DNA of 64,000 bases from assembly GCA_026989095.1 (NCBI GenBank), contig JALSKA010000075.1:17352-81351 (forward strand). Reading direction: 5' to 3'. This DNA is from Ardenticatenaceae bacterium (GTDB lineage: Bacteria; Chloroflexota; Anaerolineae; Ardenticatenales; Ardenticatenaceae). The position numbers and the translations under genes are program-made. Below, one piece after another: positions 17,463 to 25,762 of the stretch. Within the stretch, counting starts at the first letter, position 1, and each line of letters begins with the position of its first letter. Below the pieces are notes generated by a model that was not told where the DNA came from, did not search any database, and saw nothing but the letters and a program-made list of their open reading frames with translations.

Positions 17463-18716
17463 TTACAGTGCGTCCGGGGCCTCCAAGCGTCGCTTCACGG
17501 CCTGGAGGAAGGCGGCGGCCGGTGCCCCGTCCACAGCCCGGTGGTCGAACGTGAGGCTGAGGGTGATGGTCGAGCGTTGGGCCACCTTGCCCCGGTGAAC
17601 GACGAGTTTTTCCACAATGCGGCCCACGCCCAAGATGGCCACTTCCGGCGGGTTGATGATGGGGGTGAACCCGTCAACCTCATAGGGCCCCAAGTTGGTT
17701 ACGGTGAAGGTGCTGCCGCTCATCTCCTCAGCCGTCAACCGGCCGGCCCGGGCCCGCCCCACGAGGCGTTGGCGCTCCTGGGCCACCTCCTCCACGCTCA
17801 GGCGGTCGGCATCGCGGATCACCGGCACGACCAACCCCTCGTCGAGGGCCACGGCCAGGCCCACGTGAACCTGGGGCACCAGGCGGATGTGGTCCTCCTC
17901 CACGACAGCGTTGAGGCGCGGGTGTTCCCGCAAGGCCAGAGCACAAGCCCTCACGATGAAGTCGGTGTAGGTGATGCCCTCGTGGGATCGCCGTTGGCGC
18001 AGGGCGACCAAGTCGGTCACGTCGGCTTCGGTGTGGAGGGTCACTTGGGCGGCCGTGTGCAGGCTCTGGTGCATCCGGCGGGCAATGGTCCCCCTCATGC
18101 CGGCAAGGGGAATCGTGCGCTCGCCGGGCGGGCTGGTGCCGGCCTTCCGGGCTTCGATGAAGGCCACCACGTCCTTCTCGGTAATGCGCCCCCCGCGGCC
18201 CGTGCCCTGCACCTCGCGCAAGTCCACGTTGTGTTCGCGGGCCAGCCGGCGGGCGGCCGGTGAGGCGCGCACGTCGCGGCGGGCCGGCGCAGGTGCCTCG
18301 ACTGACGGCCCGGCAGCACGCTGTTCCAGATAGCGGCGCACATCTCGCTCGGTAATGCGCCCCCCGCGGCCCGTGCCCTGCACCTCGCGCAAGTCCACGT
18401 TGTGTTCTCGGGCCAGCTTCTTGGCCACGGGCGAGGCCGGCGGTCCCTCGGGACCGGAGGAGGCGGCCTGTTCCTCCTCCACGGCCACGCGGGCCAAGGG
18501 ACGGCCGCGCTGCGCCACTTCCCCTTGGGGCACGAGAATTTCGGCCAGCGTGCCGCTCACGGGAGAGGGCACATCGTAGGCGACTTTCTCCACTTGAATG
18601 ACCACCAGCACCTCTCCCGGCCGCACGGGGTCTCCAACCCGCTTGAGCCACGTGACCACCACGTATTCCTCGGCTCCCTCCACACCCTCGGGCACGTGGA
18701 TGTCAACTAGGCGCAT
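17463..18716 (-). CDS. acoC: Dihydrolipoamide acyltransferase E2, acetoin-dehydrogenase type, with duplicated subunit-binding domain
   Basis: 417 residues. The order is one N-terminal lipoyl domain (lipoylated Lys in IQVEKVAYDV), a flexible linker, two tandem peripheral-subunit-binding domains, then the catalytic domain ending in DHRAVDGAPAAAF with the active His and Asp. It accepts the acyl group from E1 (acoA/acoB) and passes it to CoA. The two binding domains share LAREHNVDLREVQGTGRGG exactly, and the repeat unit is 57 residues; most E2 proteins have one such domain. GAGGGGGG precedes the ATG. The acoX-acoA-acoB context favours acetoin cleavage, but pyruvate or another 2-oxoacid is possible. 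Confidence 0.88.
   Translation of the reverse strand: MRLVDIHVPEGVEGAEEYVVVTWLKRVGDPVRPGEVLVVIQVEKVAYDVPSPVSGTLAEILVPQGEVAQRGRPLARVAVEEEQAASSGPEGPPASPVAKKLAREHNVDLREVQGTGRGGRITERDVRRYLEQRAAGPSVEAPAPARRDVRASPAARRLAREHNVDLREVQGTGRGGRITEKDVVAFIEARKAGTSPPGERTIPLAGMRGTIARRMHQSLHTAAQVTLHTEADVTDLVALRQRRSHEGITYTDFIVRACALALREHPRLNAVVEEDHIRLVPQVHVGLAVALDEGLVVPVIRDADRLSVEEVAQERQRLVGRARAGRLTAEEMSGSTFTVTNLGPYEVDGFTPIINPPEVAILGVGRIVEKLVVHRGKVAQRSTITLSLTFDHRAVDGAPAAAFLQAVKRRLEAPDAL
18180..18417. repeat. In-frame 67-bp direct repeat within acoC
   Basis: 18180-18246 and 18351-18417 are identical over 67 bp apart from one base (18237 against 18408), offset by exactly 171 bp (57 codons). They encode the core of the two subunit-binding domains. 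The near-identity at third codon positions points to a recent duplication or ongoing gene conversion. Confidence 0.95.
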
Positions 18717-18733
18717 GAATCTACCCCCCTCAC

Positions 18734-18780
18734 AAAAAGGCCCGGGGCAGAGCCGGCGCGCCGAGCTCCTTCCCCGGGCC
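18734..18780 (-). terminator. Intrinsic terminator between acoB and acoC
   Basis: On the minus strand GGCCCGGGG (18780-18772) pairs with CCCCGGGCC (18747-18739). The loop contains a further GAGC/GCTC, GGC/GCC helix, and TTTTT (18738-18734) follows immediately. It lies after the acoB stop and ends 17 bases before the acoC start, so acoC would be expressed only by readthrough or from an unseen promoter. Confidence 0.8.
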
Positions 18781-18788
18781 GCGTCGTG

Positions 18789-19799
18789 CTACTCGGCCAT
18801 CAACTCGCGGGCAGCCTGTACGATGCGATCCACCGACGGGATCACCTCCTGCTCCAAGGGCCTGCTGTAGGGGATGGGCACGTCGGGAACGGCCAGCCGT
18901 TTGGGCGGGGCGTCCACGTAATCCAACGCCTCCTCGGCGATGATGGCAATGAGCTCGCCCGACAAGCCGAAGCTCTTGTAATCCTCGTCCACGATCAGCA
19001 CCCGGTGGGTTTTCTTGACCGACTCGATGATGGTGGCCTTGTCCAAGGGAACCAGGGTGCGCAGGTCGATCACCTCCGCGCTGATGCCCTCCTCGGCGAG
19101 CTGTTCGGCCGCGTCCAAGCTGCGGTGGACCATGAGGGAGAGGGTAAGAATCGTGAGATCGCTTCCTTCCCGCTTGACGTCGGCCTGGCCGAAGGGGATG
19201 GTGTAGGGCTCCTCGGGCACCGGGCCTGTGGCGCGGGGGTTGGGAGCCATCCACCCCAAGCCCATGATGCCCTTGTGGAAGAAGTACATCACCGGGTCGT
19301 CATCCCGGATGGCCTGGATCATGAGCCCCTTGGCATCGTAGGGCGTGGAGGGCACGACCACCTTGATGCCGGGCGTGTGGGCGAAGAGGCTGTAGAGGCA
19401 CTGGGAGTGTTGGGCGGCGTCGCTGTACCCGCCGCCGATGGCCGTCATGAGGACCATGGGCACTTTGACGTTGCCGCCGGACATGTAGTGAATCTTGGCC
19501 ATGTGGTTGAAGATCTGGTCCATGGCCACGCCGAAGAAGTCCACGAACATGAGCTCGGCAATGGGGCGCATTCCTTCTGTGGCCGCGCCGACGGCCGCGC
19601 CGATGAAGCCCATCTCCGAAATGGGCGTGTCCATGACGCGCTCGGGGCCGAATTTTTCCAACAGGCCCTGGGTGGCCCCGAAGATGCCGCCGTAGGCGCC
19701 GATGTCCTCTCCCATGACGAAGACCCGCTCGTCGCGTTCCATCTCCTGGGCAATGGCCTCGGCAATGGCCCGGGCCGTGGTCAACAGTCGCTCAGCCAT
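18789..19799 (-). CDS. acoB: Thiamine-diphosphate-dependent dehydrogenase E1 beta subunit
   Basis: 336 residues, the usual length of AcoB/PdhB. Transketolase-type pyrimidine-binding domain (about 5-175: ERDERVFVMGEDIGAYGGIFG, TPISEMGFIGAAVGAA) and C-terminal domain (HRVLIVDEDYKSFGLSGELIA). It forms the alpha2beta2 E1 with the product of acoA, 19 bases upstream. The acoX gene makes acetoin dehydrogenase the best reading; sequence alone does not exclude pyruvate dehydrogenase. Confidence 0.93.
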   Translation of the reverse strand: MAERLLTTARAIAEAIAQEMERDERVFVMGEDIGAYGGIFGATQGLLEKFGPERVMDTPISEMGFIGAAVGAATEGMRPIAELMFVDFFGVAMDQIFNHMAKIHYMSGGNVKVPMVLMTAIGGGYSDAAQHSQCLYSLFAHTPGIKVVVPSTPYDAKGLMIQAIRDDDPVMYFFHKGIMGLGWMAPNPRATGPVPEEPYTIPFGQADVKREGSDLTILTLSLMVHRSLDAAEQLAEEGISAEVIDLRTLVPLDKATIIESVKKTHRVLIVDEDYKSFGLSGELIAIIAEEALDYVDAPPKRLAVPDVPIPYSRPLEQEVIPSVDRIVQAARELMAE

Positions 19800-19818
19800 G
19801 GCTCCGCTCCTCTCTGGG

Positions 19819-20814
19819 TTACTCGGCCTGCACGAACACGTCGGTCAGGGCGGCCTCGGGGGGTGGATAGGCGCTCTCGCGGGCGAACGCCTCGGCTTCG
19901 GCAATGAGGGCGGTCATGCGGTCTTGGATGGCTTGGGCCTCCTCGTCGGTCAGCCATCCTTGGTCCTTGAGCTGTTTGGCGAGGAGCACGATGGGATCCC
20001 GCTGCTTCCAGCGCTCCTTTTCGCCTTCGGGCAGGTAATGTTCGGGGTCGCCCTCGAAGTGGCCCCGGAACCGGTAGCAGACGGCCTCGATGAGCGTGGG
20101 CCCCTCGCCCCGGCGGGCCCGCTCGACGGCCTCGCCGGCCGCCTCGTAGACGGCCACCACGTCCTGGCCGTCCACCTGCACGGCGGGGATGCCGTAGGCG
20201 GCGCCCCGCTCGGCGTTGCTGCGCACGGCCGTGGAGGCCGTCTTGGGCACGGAGATGGCGTAGAGGTTGTCCTCCACGATGAAGACGGCGGGCAACTTCC
20301 AGAGGGCGGCCAAGTTGAGGGACTCGTGGAAGGCGCCGATGTTGGCCGCCCCCTCGCCGAAGAAGGAGACGGCCACGCGGTCCTCGCCCCGCTTTTTGAT
20401 GGCCAACGCCGCGCCCACGGCGTGGGGAATGCCGCCGCCCACGATGCCGCCGCAGCCGAAGTGCAGCTCGGGGTCGAAGAGGTGCATGTGCCCCCCTTTG
20501 CCGTGGCAGAGGCCGGTTTCCTTGCCGAAGATTTCGGCCATCATGCGCTTCAAGTCCACGCCCTTGGCGATGAGGTGACCGTGCGGGCGGTGGGTGCTGG
20601 TCACCGGGTCGTCCGGGCGCAGGTGGGCGCAGACGCCGGCGGCCACGGCCTCCTGGCCGCTGTAGAGGTGCATCTCGCCCGGCACCGGGCCGGCGGCAAT
20701 GTTGAAGACGGGCTGTTTGCCCTCGTAATAGATTTCGGCCACGCGCTCCTCAAAAGTGCGGATCTTCACCATCATCTCGTACAACTGTAGAAGGGTCTCG
20801 CGGCTCAGGGCCAT
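19819..20814 (-). CDS. acoA: Thiamine-diphosphate-dependent dehydrogenase E1 alpha subunit
   Basis: 331 residues. The thiamine diphosphate motif is visible as GEGAANIGAFHESLNLAALW, and the family segment GKGGHMHLFDPE precedes it. It decarboxylates or cleaves its substrate (acetoin in AcoA, 2-oxoacids in PdhA) and passes the acyl unit to the lipoyl domain of acoC. ATG 20814 has AAGGAGGAGC upstream; the frame continues further upstream without a site. Third gene of iclR-acoX-acoA-acoB-acoC. No E3 gene (lpd) is in the window. Confidence 0.92.
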   Translation of the reverse strand: MALSRETLLQLYEMMVKIRTFEERVAEIYYEGKQPVFNIAAGPVPGEMHLYSGQEAVAAGVCAHLRPDDPVTSTHRPHGHLIAKGVDLKRMMAEIFGKETGLCHGKGGHMHLFDPELHFGCGGIVGGGIPHAVGAALAIKKRGEDRVAVSFFGEGAANIGAFHESLNLAALWKLPAVFIVEDNLYAISVPKTASTAVRSNAERGAAYGIPAVQVDGQDVVAVYEAAGEAVERARRGEGPTLIEAVCYRFRGHFEGDPEHYLPEGEKERWKQRDPIVLLAKQLKDQGWLTDEEAQAIQDRMTALIAEAEAFARESAYPPPEAALTDVFVQAE

Positions 20815-20900
20815 GATTGCTCCTCCTTTCAGTTCACCCTTCGACGCCGAGGAACGCCATTGTGCCGTCGGCCGCTGTCGGCCGGTCTCCGTCGGAACTC

Positions 20901-21911
20901 TCACCCCCTTTCCGTTCCGCCTTGTACGAAGAAGCCCTCTTCGACGGCCGCTTGTAAGGCTGCCTGCACGTCTACAACGTAGGGACCACGGGCGGAGAGG
21001 CGCACGGCGACTGAAGCGCCCGGCGGGACGGGCACCTCCCGCTCCCCGTCGAGGGCCAGTATCGAGGGCGCGTGGGGTATCGGCACGGTCTGCTCCAGCT
21101 CCAGCGGGGAGACGGACCGCACGGAGACGGGCACGATGAGCCCGGGGGCAATGGGCGCCAAGACGCGCGTCTGCCCCGCTCCCAGCTCGACGTAGAGGCC
21201 GGCCGAGTCACGGGCCACCTGCTCGGCCCAAGGCAAGTACGCCGCGATGGCCGAGGCTCCAATGGTGCCCCGGTAGGGGGCGGTGAGGAAGAGGGCTCGC
21301 ATCTTGTCCGCATCCCAGATGGCCTTCGTGGCCACGAAGCGCTCGTCGTACACCACCACGTCCACCAGGGCAATGTCCACGACCCTGCCCTCCCGAAGGA
21401 TCTCGAGCCGCCGCGCCCGGTGTACGGCCTGCTCCCACACCCTTTCCACGTCCAAGGCCACGGCTGCGGCCGCCATGCCCGCCAGGGTGCTCTCCACGAA
21501 TGAAGGGAAGACGTTGTTGGTGCCCGTGGAGATGGGCACCAGGGGCACATTGTGACACCCTTGGGCCACGACGCGGTTGGTGCCATCCCCGCCTACCGTC
21601 ACGATGCAGCGCACACCGGCTTGAGCCATGACCGTGGCGGCCAAACGCGAGTCCGCGGCCGTGTTCGTCACCGGGATGTCCACGAACTCCACCCGCAGGC
21701 CAACGTGTGCCTCCTCCAAGGCCCGGAGGACGAGGCCGTACAAGTCGGGCATGGCCAAGACCCGCTTGACCCCAAAGACATCCAAGGCCCGCAGGACGCG
21801 CCGAATAATGTTCGCCTTCTCGTTGTTGTCGAAGACGGAACCGTGCGCGATGAGGCGGCGGATGTCTTTGCCCGAGGCCGGGTTGGCGATCAGGCCCACT
21901 GTTGGGTGCAT
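20901..21911 (-). CDS. acoX: ATP-NAD kinase-like protein AcoX
   Basis: 336 residues. The start MHPTVGLIANPASGKDIRRL and the diacylglycerol/NAD-kinase glycine loop TVGGDGTNR match AcoX, a protein of acetoin-catabolism operons whose exact reaction is not settled. Its place directly before the E1/E2 genes is the main reason for calling the operon acetoin dehydrogenase. Two starts are possible: GTG 21929, four bases after the iclR stop, or ATG 21911, which fits the family N-terminus; neither has a strong ribosome site. Confidence 0.88.
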   Translation of the reverse strand: MHPTVGLIANPASGKDIRRLIAHGSVFDNNEKANIIRRVLRALDVFGVKRVLAMPDLYGLVLRALEEAHVGLRVEFVDIPVTNTAADSRLAATVMAQAGVRCIVTVGGDGTNRVVAQGCHNVPLVPISTGTNNVFPSFVESTLAGMAAAAVALDVERVWEQAVHRARRLEILREGRVVDIALVDVVVYDERFVATKAIWDADKMRALFLTAPYRGTIGASAIAAYLPWAEQVARDSAGLYVELGAGQTRVLAPIAPGLIVPVSVRSVSPLELEQTVPIPHAPSILALDGEREVPVPPGASVAVRLSARGPYVVDVQAALQAAVEEGFFVQGGTERG

Positions 21912-21933
21912 GATGTGTCCAACGAACACGAGT

Positions 21934-22758
21934 TCATTCGGGCGAGGGCGGAGGCCACACGTAGCCCAGAATGTGCATGGTGCGCGTGGCCGCGTCGGCC
22001 GCGAGTTTGACCTTCGGAATGAGCGCGCCGGCGCTCACATCGTACCGGTTGCGGGGCAGGGAGATGGCGATGGATGCCGCGATTCGGTTGCGGGCGTCGA
22101 AGATGGGGGCGCCGATGCAACAGACGTCGGGCAGGAATTCCTCGACGTCGAGGCTGTAGCCAGAAGCTTGCACGTCGGCCAGGATAGTGCGCAAGCGCTC
22201 CGAGTCGGTGCAGGTGTTCTCGGTGAAGGGGACGAGCGGGTGGCCGGCCACGTAGTCGGCCAGCTCCTCTTGCGACAGGTGGGCCAAAATCGCCTTGCCC
22301 AAGGCCATGGCGTGGCTGCCGCCGGTGTACCCCACAGTGAGCAGTTTGACGCGCACCGAAAGAGGGCTCTCGGCAATGGCGGAGAGGACCACCTCACGCC
22401 CGTCCCACAGCGAGAGGTATGCCGTCTCGCGGGTTTCCTCCTGGAGGGCTTGCACGTGCGGGGTGAGTTGGCGCACCAAGTGGGCCACCGTGGGCTCGCC
22501 GTAAACGGTGTAGCCGATCTTGCCGCTCAGGCGGAAGAGGAGTGTGTCGGGGTCCTTGACCACGTACCCGGCGTCGGCCAAGGTGTTTAACAGGTGGTAG
22601 ACGGTGCTCAGGTGCAGGCCAAGGCGCAGGCTCACCTGTTTGGCCGAGAGGCCCACGGGGTGTTGGGCCAGGAGCTCCAGGATGCGAAGGGCGCGCTGCA
22701 CGGATTGGATGCGGCTCCCCCTGGATGGAATTGCTGAACTGGGCCGGATGACCGCCAT
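21934..22758 (-). CDS. IclR-family transcriptional regulator
   Basis: 274 residues from ATG 22758, or 287 from GTG 22797. The N-terminal winged helix (IQSVQRALRILELLAQ, LSAKQVSLRLGLHLSTVYHLL) binds DNA. The C-terminal IclR effector domain carries the GSHAMALGKAILA segment. It heads the aco operon, so it probably controls that operon and itself in response to a small metabolite; acetoin operons more often use the sigma-54 activator AcoR. Its promoter is at 22819-22847. The start is uncertain because neither candidate has a clear ribosome site. Confidence 0.9.
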   Translation of the reverse strand: MAVIRPSSAIPSRGSRIQSVQRALRILELLAQHPVGLSAKQVSLRLGLHLSTVYHLLNTLADAGYVVKDPDTLLFRLSGKIGYTVYGEPTVAHLVRQLTPHVQALQEETRETAYLSLWDGREVVLSAIAESPLSVRVKLLTVGYTGGSHAMALGKAILAHLSQEELADYVAGHPLVPFTENTCTDSERLRTILADVQASGYSLDVEEFLPDVCCIGAPIFDARNRIAASIAISLPRNRYDVSAGALIPKVKLAADAATRTMHILGYVWPPPSPE

Positions 22759-22818
22759 GGCGCACCACACGATTTCAAATGGCGAAACGAGCTTCACAGG
22801 GCTTCGCGCTTTTCCTGT

Positions 22819-22847
22819 ACCATATCACAGGGAACGGCGCTTTTCAA
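22819..22847 (-). promoter_or_regulatory. Promoter of the iclR-aco operon
   Basis: Minus-strand TTGAAA (22847-22842), 17-base spacer, TATGGT (22824-22819). An imperfect inverted repeat around AAAACG/CGTTTT (about 22871-22895) lies upstream and is a possible but unproven IclR operator. Confidence 0.65.
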
Positions 22848-22984
22848 GGGGCAAGTTTTCAGATAGTCAAAAACGGCGCGCATTTGTGCGTTTTCGCCTG
22901 TTCGAGTAGAGTTGATCACGCCGAAAAGGGTGTAAAGATGGAAGTTCACGGAGCGTTCAGCATCCTCAACTCGATGGCCGTGCC

Positions 22985-23647
22985 ATGACCACGCCGCAGA
23001 AGCACCGGTATGTGCTGTTCAACAAGCCCTTTGGCGTGCTCTCCAGCTTCACCGATCCGGCCAACGCCGGGCGGGAGACGCTGGCCGACTACATCCCGAT
23101 TCCCGGGGTCTACGCCGCCGGCCGGCTGGACTACGACAGTGAAGGGCTGCTCTTCCTCACCGACGACGGCAAGCTGGCCCACCGCCTTACCCATCCCCGC
23201 TACCGGCACACGAAGGTCTACTTGGCCCAAGTGGAGGGTGTTCCCGACGAGGAGGCGCTCCGCCGGCTGCGCGAGGGCGTCATCATCAAAGGAGGGTACC
23301 GCACCAGGCCGGCCCACGTGGAACTGCTGCCCTCGCCGCCGGCCCTGTGGCCGCGTCGCCGGCCCATCAGGGAGCGCAAGCGCGTGCCCACGGCGTGGCT
23401 GCGCATCGTGCTCACGGAGGGCAAGAAGCGCCAAGTGCGCCGCATGACGGCGGCCGTTGGGCATCCCACACTCCGGCTGGTGCGCGTGGCCATCGGGCCG
23501 CTCACGGTGGAGGGCCTGGAGCCCGGAATGTGGCGCGAGCTCCGCCCTGACGAGGTGCAAGCGCTGAAGGAGATGGTGACCGAGGTGGCCCGCCGGCGCA
23601 ACCGGTCCCGGGCGCGCCGCAAGCGGAGGATGAAGCGTGCTCGGTGA
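22985..23647 (+). CDS. rluE: 23S rRNA pseudouridine synthase, RluE type
   Basis: 220 residues. It isomerises a uridine in 23S rRNA (U2457 in E. coli). There is no S4 domain, as in RluE. The catalytic Asp is in AAGRLDYDSEGLLFLT, and the family motifs EGKKRQVRRMTAAVGHPTLR and VRVAIGPLTV follow. A basic C-terminal tail (about 200-220, RRRNRSRARRKRRMKRAR) is longer than in the E. coli protein and may bind RNA. It overlaps the next gene by 11 bases. Confidence 0.92.
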   Translation: MTTPQKHRYVLFNKPFGVLSSFTDPANAGRETLADYIPIPGVYAAGRLDYDSEGLLFLTDDGKLAHRLTHPRYRHTKVYLAQVEGVPDEEALRRLREGVIIKGGYRTRPAHVELLPSPPALWPRRRPIRERKRVPTAWLRIVLTEGKKRQVRRMTAAVGHPTLRLVRVAIGPLTVEGLEPGMWRELRPDEVQALKEMVTEVARRRNRSRARRKRRMKRAR

Positions 23648-24143
23648 CGTGTTCGCGGCACTCATCATCGCCCTCGTCTCGGCGCTGGGGGCGTGGCACG
23701 CGCGGGGGTGGTACGCCCGGTGGCGCCGGCGCCTGCGCCGAAGACCCCGACGCAGGCGCCCAAGGGGCCTGCCCGTGGGCACCCACATCTCCCCGGCCCA
23801 ATTCGAGGAACTCGTGGCCGAGCTCTTTCGCGCGTGGGGGTGGCACGCCCAAGTCACCGGCCGCAGCGGCGACCGGGGGGTGGACATTAGGCTCTGCCGG
23901 AGAGACACCCGTGCCCTGGTCCAATGTAAACGCTACCGTGACTTGGTCCCCCCTTCCGAAGTGCGGGCCTTCTACGGCACCCTCGTGCGCGAACAGGCCG
24001 ACTTCGGATTCTTCGTCACCACAGGGCGCTTCTCGGCCAACACCCGGCGCGAAGCTGCTCAGTTTCGCCCTCCCGTGATCCTCGTGGACGGCCGCACCTT
24101 GCGCCACTACCTGTACATGAATGATCTCCCCTTGCCCAAGTGA
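23637..24143 (+). CDS. Membrane-anchored Mrr-like restriction endonuclease-domain protein
   Basis: 168 residues. A single N-terminal membrane helix (about 5-20), an Arg/Pro-rich linker (RRRLRRRPRRRRPRG) and an Mrr_cat domain (about 50-160). The PD-(D/E)XK residues look intact: Glu in FEELVAELF, Asp in SGDRGVDIR and Gln-x-Lys in VQCKRY. Such membrane-tethered Mrr-like proteins are widespread, and their role (DNA cleavage, repair or regulation) is mostly unknown. The GTG start has GCGGAGGA upstream and is coupled to rluE by overlap. No methylase or specificity gene is nearby, so it is not a standard restriction system. Confidence 0.85.
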   Translation: MLGDVFAALIIALVSALGAWHARGWYARWRRRLRRRPRRRRPRGLPVGTHISPAQFEELVAELFRAWGWHAQVTGRSGDRGVDIRLCRRDTRALVQCKRYRDLVPPSEVRAFYGTLVREQADFGFFVTTGRFSANTRREAAQFRPPVILVDGRTLRHYLYMNDLPLPK

Positions 24144-24196
24144 TCGGCCTGGAGAGCACGCGCGCTATGTCCCCGGGGCGGAACGACGAGCCCAAT

Positions 24197-24225
24197 TTCC
24201 CTTTTCATCACGACCACCGTATAAT
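24197..24225 (+). promoter_or_regulatory. Promoter of the radical SAM gene
   Basis: A perfect TATAAT (24220-24225) with a weak TTCCCT 17 bases upstream. A short hairpin GTGCGG/CCGCAC follows in the leader at 24235-24250. Confidence 0.55.
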
Positions 24226-24289
24226 GGCGCCCACGTGCGGGTCTCCGCACTGGGGCAGAGTCACCAGACCGGGAAGGAAGGAGGGGGGC

Positions 24290-25627
24290 ATGGAACTCCG
24301 CAGAGTGATTCTCATCCGGCCATATCGCGACGGTCGCGTCTGGGGACGGGTGCCCGGCTCTCCCTACACGCTGATGCGCCTGGCGTCGCTGGTCCCGGAC
24401 GAGATTCCCGTCGAGATCTGGGACGAGAACGTGGAACGGCCGGACTACTCCACCTTGGGCCCCAACGACTTAGTGGGCATCTCCAGCATGACGCTCACCA
24501 TCGAGCGGGCCGAGGAAATTGCCCGCCTGGCCCGTCGCCAAGGGGCCACAGTAGCCGTGGGCGGCGTTCACGCCACACTCTCACCAGATCACGTGGCCAC
24601 TTTTGCCGACGTGGTCGTCGTGGGCGAGGGATACAACACGTGGCCTCAGATCATCCGCGACTTCGCCAACGATACCCTCAAACCCATGTACGTCGATGAG
24701 GAATGGAAGACGCTCGACGATTTGGCGCCTATCTCCCAGCGCGTGCTCGACATGGTGCAGGAGAACAAGCGCTACTGGACGCCTTACTTGGAGATCACGC
24801 GCGGGTGCCCGCGAAATTGCTCCTTCTGCACGGCCATCCGCGTCTCCGGCCGGGTGATGCGGCTGCGCCCCGTCGAACAGGTGGTGGAAGAAATTCAACG
24901 TCGCGGCATCAAGCGCTTCTTCCTCACGGACGACAACTTCGGGCTCAACTTCCGCATTGCGCCCGAGTATTGTGAGGAGCTCTTCCTGGCCCTCGAGAAG
25001 TTGCCGCTCCACGGGTGGACGTGCCAGTCGGAGCTCATCGTGGCCGACTACCCGGAGCTCCTGCGCCTGGCACGGCGGGCACACTTGGACAAGTTCTTCA
25101 TCGGCTTCGAGTCGGTGAACCCCGTCAACCGGCGCGAGTTGGGCGGCAAGAGCCGCGGACAGGCCGAACAGATTCGCGAGGTGGTGCGCAAGATTCACGC
25201 GGCCGGCATTAGCGTCGTCGGGCTCTTCGTGCTGGGCTTCGACCACGACACCATAGAGACCTTCCACGCCATGTGGGACTTCATCCGCACGAGCGAGTTG
25301 GACAGTGTGAGCATCACCGTGTTGACACCCTTCCCCTCCACCCCGTTCCGGGCCCTGTTGGAACGGGAAGGCCGGCTGCTGGATGTGCCCTGGCGGTACT
25401 ACGACACCGCCCACGTCACCTTCATTCCAAAACAGATGACCGTGGAGGAATTGCGCCAAGCCTACGACTGGCTCTGTCGCCGGGTGTACTCGCCGTCCCA
25501 AATTGCCCGGAGGGGGTTCCGCTCCCTGCGACGCCACCCGGTGACGCGAGCGTACAAGAAGGCCTTCGGCGCCTTCAGCACCGACTACGGCTACCGCCGC
25601 GCTTACAACTGGCGATACGCCTATTGA
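24290..25627 (+). CDS. B12-binding-domain radical SAM protein
   Basis: 445 residues. The N-terminal cobalamin-binding-like domain (about 1-145) has VGISSMTLTIERA and VAVGGVHATLSPD. The radical SAM core has the 4Fe-4S ligands Cys173, Cys177 and Cys180 in RGCPRNCSFC, followed by RFFLTDDNFGLN. The family includes methyltransferases, cyclases and P-methylases acting on lipids, hopanoids or antibiotics; the substrate cannot be told here. ATG 24290 has GGAGGGGGG upstream. No biosynthetic cluster surrounds it; the gcv genes downstream have their own promoter. Confidence 0.88.
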   Translation: MELRRVILIRPYRDGRVWGRVPGSPYTLMRLASLVPDEIPVEIWDENVERPDYSTLGPNDLVGISSMTLTIERAEEIARLARRQGATVAVGGVHATLSPDHVATFADVVVVGEGYNTWPQIIRDFANDTLKPMYVDEEWKTLDDLAPISQRVLDMVQENKRYWTPYLEITRGCPRNCSFCTAIRVSGRVMRLRPVEQVVEEIQRRGIKRFFLTDDNFGLNFRIAPEYCEELFLALEKLPLHGWTCQSELIVADYPELLRLARRAHLDKFFIGFESVNPVNRRELGGKSRGQAEQIREVVRKIHAAGISVVGLFVLGFDHDTIETFHAMWDFIRTSELDSVSITVLTPFPSTPFRALLEREGRLLDVPWRYYDTAHVTFIPKQMTVEELRQAYDWLCRRVYSPSQIARRGFRSLRRHPVTRAYKKAFGAFSTDYGYRRAYNWRYAY

Positions 25628-25637
25628 CCTAGGGCAG

Positions 25638-25671
25638 CGTGGCCGAAAGCACCCGTGTGGGCCACGGTTTT
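25638..25671 (+). terminator. Probable terminator of the radical SAM gene
   Basis: CGTGGCC pairs with GGCCACG across a 15-base loop and is followed by GTTTT; it lies 11 bases after the stop codon. A second nested GGCC/GGCC helix overlaps. Confidence 0.5.
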
Positions 25672-25734
25672 GGCCTTCGGCCACGCCCCTTCCACTTGTG
25701 GGCGGGAAAACACCGCAGACGCCCGGGCCGCTGT

Positions 25735-25762
25735 TTGACTTTTTGCCCGTCCACCGTAGAAT
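25735..25762 (+). promoter_or_regulatory. Promoter of the gcv operon
   Basis: TTGACT, a 16-base spacer and TAGAAT, giving a leader of about 95 bases before gcvT. The leader shows no glycine-riboswitch core. Confidence 0.65.

Noticed and set aside
18789..20814. Pyruvate dehydrogenase E1 rather than acetoin dehydrogenase
   Set aside because: Sequence alone fits both, but the acoX gene in the same operon tips the balance to acetoin; kept as an alternative in the gene entries.
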